Under the pieces are notes generated by a model that was not told the DNA's origin, ran no database searches, and was given only the letters and a program-made list of their open reading frames with translations. Source: Halobacillus massiliensis (GTDB lineage Bacteria; Bacillota; Bacilli; Bacillales; Halobacillaceae). From it: 64,000 nt of DNA. Shown in pieces: positions 60,520 to 64,000 of the stretch (positions within the stretch are counted from its first letter, which is position 1; each line of letters begins with the position of its first letter). Where the stretch lies: NCBI RefSeq assembly GCF_900166625.1, contig NZ_LT800499.1, forward strand, positions 3,445,702-3,509,701. The letters run 5' to 3'. A program made the position numbers and the translations under genes.

Positions 60520-60765
60520 TTAGACGACCTCCTCGATCGTATAGGAATAATCTTCGATGACTGGATTGGCTAACAGCTGATCACACATTTTATCAACCTG
60601 TTCTTCAATATCCTTTGTGTCCTCTACCATGACTTCCATGTATTTACCAACGCGAACATCTGCCACGTTTTTATACTCCAGGGAGTGTAGTGAATTTTGA
60701 ACAGCCTTTCCTTGTGGATCAAGCACGCCTTCTTTTAATGTGATATAGATCTTTACTTTGCGCAT
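60520..60765 (-). CDS. purS: Phosphoribosylformylglycinamidine synthase subunit PurS
   Basis: 81 residues, the usual PurS length, starting RKVKIYITLKEGVLDPQG and containing DVRVGKYMEV near 37. It bridges PurQ and PurL in the FGAM synthase complex. Its first 13 bases overlap the end of purC. Confidence 0.95.
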   Translation of the reverse strand: MRKVKIYITLKEGVLDPQGKAVQNSLHSLEYKNVADVRVGKYMEVMVEDTKDIEEQVDKMCDQLLANPVIEDYSYTIEEVV

Positions 60766-61475
60766 GTGTTCTCCTCCAGTCGTTGTAATATGTTTTCATA
60801 TACAGAGATTAAGTCTCCTAAGTTTTCACGAAAAACATCTTTATCCATCTTCTCACCCGTGTTTTCATCCCACAGCCGGCAGGTATCCGGAGAGATTTCA
60901 TCAGCGAGAACAATCGTCCCATCTGCTAAGCGGCCAAATTCAAGCTTAAAGTCTACTAATTTTAAACCGGACTGCTTAAATAAATCTTTAAGGTGTTCAT
61001 TTATTTTAAGAGCTGTTTCTTTTATAAACTGTATTTCCTCTTCCTTTACATCGGTTAAATAAAGGGCATGCTGATCATTGATAATAGGATCATCCAGTTC
61101 ATCTTCTTTGTAGTAAAACTCAACGAGGGGAGGGCTGAATATTTCCTTTTCCTTAATGCCAAGCCGTCTTGTAATGCTTCCGGCTGCTACATTTCGAACA
61201 ACCACTTCCAATGGAATAATGGTTGTTTTGGAAACGAGCTGTTCCGTATCGTTTAAAGATTTAATAAAGTGGGAACTAAGACCCTGCTGTTTTAAGTACT
61301 CAAAGACTTTTGATGTAATTAAATTATTCAGCCGGCCTTTGCCCTCGAATTGATCTTTTTTCTTACCATTAAAAGCCGTGGCATCGTTTTTATAGGATAA
61401 AACCAGCTGCTCTGGTTCGTTTTCAACGTAGTATACTTTTTTCGCTTTACCTTCATATAAAAGAGAACCCTTCAT
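60753..61475 (-). CDS. purC: Phosphoribosylaminoimidazole-succinocarboxamide synthase
   Basis: 240 residues. It starts LLYEGKAKKVYYVENEP. It has EVVVRNVAAGSITRRLG near 91-107, LVDFKLEFGR near 172 and the ISPDTCRLWD signature near 198. It joins CAIR and aspartate to SAICAR. Overlaps purS by 13 bp; 35 bp after purB. Confidence 0.96.
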   Translation of the reverse strand: MKGSLLYEGKAKKVYYVENEPEQLVLSYKNDATAFNGKKKDQFEGKGRLNNLITSKVFEYLKQQGLSSHFIKSLNDTEQLVSKTTIIPLEVVVRNVAAGSITRRLGIKEKEIFSPPLVEFYYKEDELDDPIINDQHALYLTDVKEEEIQFIKETALKINEHLKDLFKQSGLKLVDFKLEFGRLADGTIVLADEISPDTCRLWDENTGEKMDKDVFRENLGDLISVYENILQRLEENTCAK

Positions 61476-61510
61476 AAATAGAACACCTCGCGATTTGGAA
61501 TGGTAGATTC

Positions 61511-62803
61511 TTAAAGTCCGATACGGTCAAATGTACGGTCAACCTGTTTTAAATGGTGCTTATAATCGAAGCAGGCATCCAGCTGATCTGTTGAAAGAAC
61601 TGAAGTGATTTTTTCATCGGCTTCAATTAGTTCTCTGAACGGAATTCCTTTTTCCCATGATTCCATTGCTTTTGGCTGAACGAGGTCATACGCTTCTTCA
61701 CGGACAAAGCCTTCATCAATAAGAGTAAGCAGAACACGCTGAGAGAAGATAAGGCCATATGTTTTCTCCATGTTTTCCTGCATCCGCTCTGGAAATACGG
61801 TTAAGTTCTTCACAATGTTACCGAAACGGTTCAGCATATAGTTCAGTGCAATAGTGGCATCCGGCAGAATAATACGCTCTGCTGAGGAGTGAGAAATATC
61901 GCGCTCATGCCAAAGCGGCACATTTTCATAAGCAGTCAGCATATGACCGCGGATAACACGTGCCATTCCTGTCATATTCTCAGAGCCGATTGGATTTCGT
62001 TTATGAGGCATAGCGGAGGAGCCCTTCTGCCCTTTAGCGAAAAATTCTTCGACTTCTCGAGTTTCTGTCTTCTGCAGGCCGCGGATTTCTACGGCGATTT
62101 TTTCAATAGATGTGGCAATCAGAGCTATTATAGATAAATAGTGAGCATGACGGTCACGCTGAAGAGTTTGAGTAGAAACAGGTGCTGCTTGTAAGCCAAG
62201 CTTTTCACACACATACTGTTCAACAAATGGATCTATGTTGGCATAAGTGCCTACAGCTCCTGAAAGCTTTCCGAATTCAATATGTTTGATAGCTAAATCC
62301 AGACGTTCAAGGTTACGCTTCATTTCTTCATAGTAAAGAGCCAGCTTCAACCCAAACGTTGTCGGCTCTGCATGGACACCATGTGTCCGTCCCATCATTA
62401 CGGTGTGTTTATGTTCCAATGCTTTATCGGCTAATATATCAATAAAATTCACTAAATCTTTGCGGATGATAGCATTCGCCTGCTTCAGCTGGTAAGACAG
62501 CGCTGTGTCTACAACATCAGTAGAAGTAAGGCCGTAGTGTACCCACTTCCGCTCTTCACCTACGGTTTCTGAAACAGCTCTTGTGAAAGCTACCACATCG
62601 TGGCGGGTCTCTGCTTCAATTTCATGAATACGCTCGATGTTAAAGGAAGCTTTCTCGCGGAGCTTATCCACGTCTTCTTTCGGAATGACACCAAGTTCAC
62701 TCCATGCTTCACATGCTAGAATTTCTACCTCCAGCCATGCCTGATAACGGTTTTCTTCTGTCCAAATCGCACCCATTTCGGGTCTTGTATAACGTTCTAT
62801 CAT
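61511..62803 (-). CDS. purB: Adenylosuccinate lyase
   Basis: 430 residues from the ATG at 62803 behind GAGGAGGAG; the longer frame has no site. [13 protein letters not shown] is the normal N-terminus. The fumarase/aspartase signature [15 protein letters not shown] lies near 262, [13 protein letters not shown] near 86 and the catalytic-histidine region [15 protein letters not shown] near 137. It acts twice, on SAICAR and on adenylosuccinate. Confidence 0.96.
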   Translation of the reverse strand: MIERYTRPEMGAIWTEENRYQAWLEVEILACEAWSELGVIPKEDVDKLREKASFNIERIHEIEAETRHDVVAFTRAVSETVGEERKWVHYGLTSTDVVDTALSYQLKQANAIIRKDLVNFIDILADKALEHKHTVMMGRTHGVHAEPTTFGLKLALYYEEMKRNLERLDLAIKHIEFGKLSGAVGTYANIDPFVEQYVCEKLGLQAAPVSTQTLQRDRHAHYLSIIALIATSIEKIAVEIRGLQKTETREVEEFFAKGQKGSSAMPHKRNPIGSENMTGMARVIRGHMLTAYENVPLWHERDISHSSAERIILPDATIALNYMLNRFGNIVKNLTVFPERMQENMEKTYGLIFSQRVLLTLIDEGFVREEAYDLVQPKAMESWEKGIPFRELIEADEKITSVLSTDQLDACFDYKHHLKQVDRTFDRIGL

Positions 62804-62821
62804 TGTTCTCCTCCTCGTCAA

Positions 62822-63949
62822 TTACCACATATGAACTTTGTTTTTTGCTATAAGGTTATCAATCTCTTCCAGGGATTCTCCGATAAATGTAATATGCCCC
62901 ATCTTACGATTCGTCCGTGAGTCCTTCTTGCCATAATCATGAAGATGCATATCTTGATATTCTGCTAGTTTTGGCAGCAGGATGTCCCTGTGCTTGCCCA
63001 ATACGTTGATCATGACGGCTGCCGGAAAGCTGTGGATAGGCAGCAGAGGCAGGCCGCAAATCGCGCGGATATGCTGTTCAAATTGGGAAACATTGCAGGC
63101 TTCAATCGTGTAATGCCCGGTATTATGCGGGCGCGGTGCCATTTCATTGATGTAAATTTCTCCGTCTTTTACGAACATTTCTACTGCAAACGTCCCGGCA
63201 ATGTTCATTTTTTCTGAAAGGACGGCAACCGCATGCTGGACCTTCTCTTCCACTTCTTTTGAAACTTGAGCCGGTACCCTTGTCTCGTGTAAAATCTGAT
63301 GGCGATGCACGTTTTCGCCGATGGGGAAGTAAGTAATCTTCCCATCAAGACTTCTTGTAAATACTTGAGAGATTTCAAGATCGAACGCCAGCCATTGTTC
63401 CACAATGTACTTTCCGCCTTCTTTCAAAAAGCTTCCAGCCTCGATTAAGTCCTTTTTACTCTCCAGCTTCAGCTGACCCTTGCCATCATAGCCGCCGCTG
63501 ATCGTTTTGATAACTGATGGAAAACCGATATTTTCTACGGCTTCTTTCAGTTGATTCTGTGATTCGATGATTGCAAATTGTGCAACAGGGAGTCCGGCTT
63601 CAACAGCTGTCTGCTTTTCTTTCTCTCTGTTCTGAGTGACTTCAAGAGATAAAGCGCCCTGTGGAAGCTTGCCCGCTTCCTGCAAAAGTTTTGCCACTTT
63701 TAAGTCGACGTTTTCAAATTCGTAAGTTACAACACTGCTTTCTTCCGCAAGCTTTAGAGCTGCATCTATATCGTCATATTCTGCTTTAATGTGAATGTCA
63801 GCGACCTGGGCACACGGACAATCCTCTGTAGGATCTAATACTGCAATTCGATAGCCCATATGCTTAGCAGCAACAGCCATCATTCGTCCCAGCTGTCCGC
63901 CTCCTAAAATTCCAATAGTATCTCCAGGGATTACTACATTATTTTTCAC
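62822..63949 (-). CDS. purK: N5-carboxyaminoimidazole ribonucleotide synthetase
   Basis: 375 residues from the GTG at 63949, which follows GAGGTGA by five bases; another GTG three codons earlier lacks good spacing. The GILGGGQLGRMMAVAA Rossmann-like start, ATP-grasp segments VIKTISGGYDGKGQ near 145 and EMAPRPHNTGHYT near 265 are visible. It carboxylates AIR to N5-CAIR with ATP and bicarbonate. Overlaps purE by 11 bp. Confidence 0.95.
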   Translation of the reverse strand: MKNNVVIPGDTIGILGGGQLGRMMAVAAKHMGYRIAVLDPTEDCPCAQVADIHIKAEYDDIDAALKLAEESSVVTYEFENVDLKVAKLLQEAGKLPQGALSLEVTQNREKEKQTAVEAGLPVAQFAIIESQNQLKEAVENIGFPSVIKTISGGYDGKGQLKLESKKDLIEAGSFLKEGGKYIVEQWLAFDLEISQVFTRSLDGKITYFPIGENVHRHQILHETRVPAQVSKEVEEKVQHAVAVLSEKMNIAGTFAVEMFVKDGEIYINEMAPRPHNTGHYTIEACNVSQFEQHIRAICGLPLLPIHSFPAAVMINVLGKHRDILLPKLAEYQDMHLHDYGKKDSRTNRKMGHITFIGESLEEIDNLIAKNKVHMW

Positions 63950-64000
63950 GAAGTTCACCTCGCATTACTTCTACTTTCTCTTTCATTTCATCCCGATATT
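63939..64000 (-). CDS. purE: N5-CAIR mutase PurE, C-terminal end only
   Basis: The frame entering at the window edge reads YRDEMKEKVEVMRGELREK and stops at TAA (63939-63941), which fits the helical C-terminus of PurE. The position directly before purK and the 11-bp overlap support this. The rest of the gene and the operon promoter lie outside the window. Confidence 0.8.
   Translation of the reverse strand, partial: YRDEMKEKVEVMRGELREK

Overview
The window comes from a low-to-moderate GC member of the Bacillaceae, most likely a moderately halophilic or halotolerant genus such as Halobacillus or a relative (inference). The evidence is Bacillus-type gene order, Gram-positive ribosome binding sites (GGAGG class) with frequent GTG/TTG starts, an S-box (SAM-I) riboswitch in front of cysH, a TnrA-like box in front of nasB, and osmolyte transporters (BCCT and PutP/OpuE type). 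Almost every gene is on the minus strand. The plus-strand exceptions are sirC, the BCCT transporter and a 34-residue membrane peptide.

Region 1 (1-6.3 kb): a repeat cluster, then a minus-strand set of a GAF/PucR-type regulator, an unfamiliar polytopic membrane protein, an amidohydrolase and an M20 carbamoylase. It looks like a scavenging operon for a cyclic or acylated nitrogen compound. Region 2 (6.3-14.1 kb): sulfate assimilation and siroheme synthesis. A strong promoter and SAM riboswitch drive cysH-cysP-sat-cysC-sumT-sirB-hemD, and sirC faces the operon convergently. A second repeat cluster follows. Region 3 (14.1-26.7 kb): an MFS exporter, an SLC13 anion symporter, a CtaG-like/DUF2243 membrane pair, and the nitrate assimilation operon nasB-nasC-nirB-nirD-sumT, which needs the siroheme made in region 2. 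Region 4 (26.9-31.4 kb): a BCCT betaine/choline transporter, a small membrane protein, a DrrAB-like ABC exporter and a decayed glyoxalase-family gene.

Region 5 (31.4-51.6 kb) follows the B. subtilis yerA-to-yefA neighbourhood: rlmD, dgkB, gatB-gatA-gatC, putP (opuE position) with a tiny upstream membrane peptide, pruA, a third repeat cluster, camS, ligA, pcrA, pcrB, yerC, yerB and yerA. Region 6 (51.7-64 kb) is the purine operon purE(partial)-K-B-C-S-Q-L-F-M-N-H-D, read leftwards and closed by a strong terminator. A small plus-strand gene overlaps the 3' end of purD.

The most unusual non-coding content is a family of about 160-bp nested-palindrome elements in three clusters, a four-unit 21-bp repeat between yerC and pcrB, and two small membrane-protein genes of 42 and 34 codons. 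No rRNA, tRNA, CRISPR array, phage or transposase gene was seen. I did not find a clearly new multi-gene system. The best candidates are the repeat family, the small membrane peptides and the regulator-transporter-hydrolase operon.
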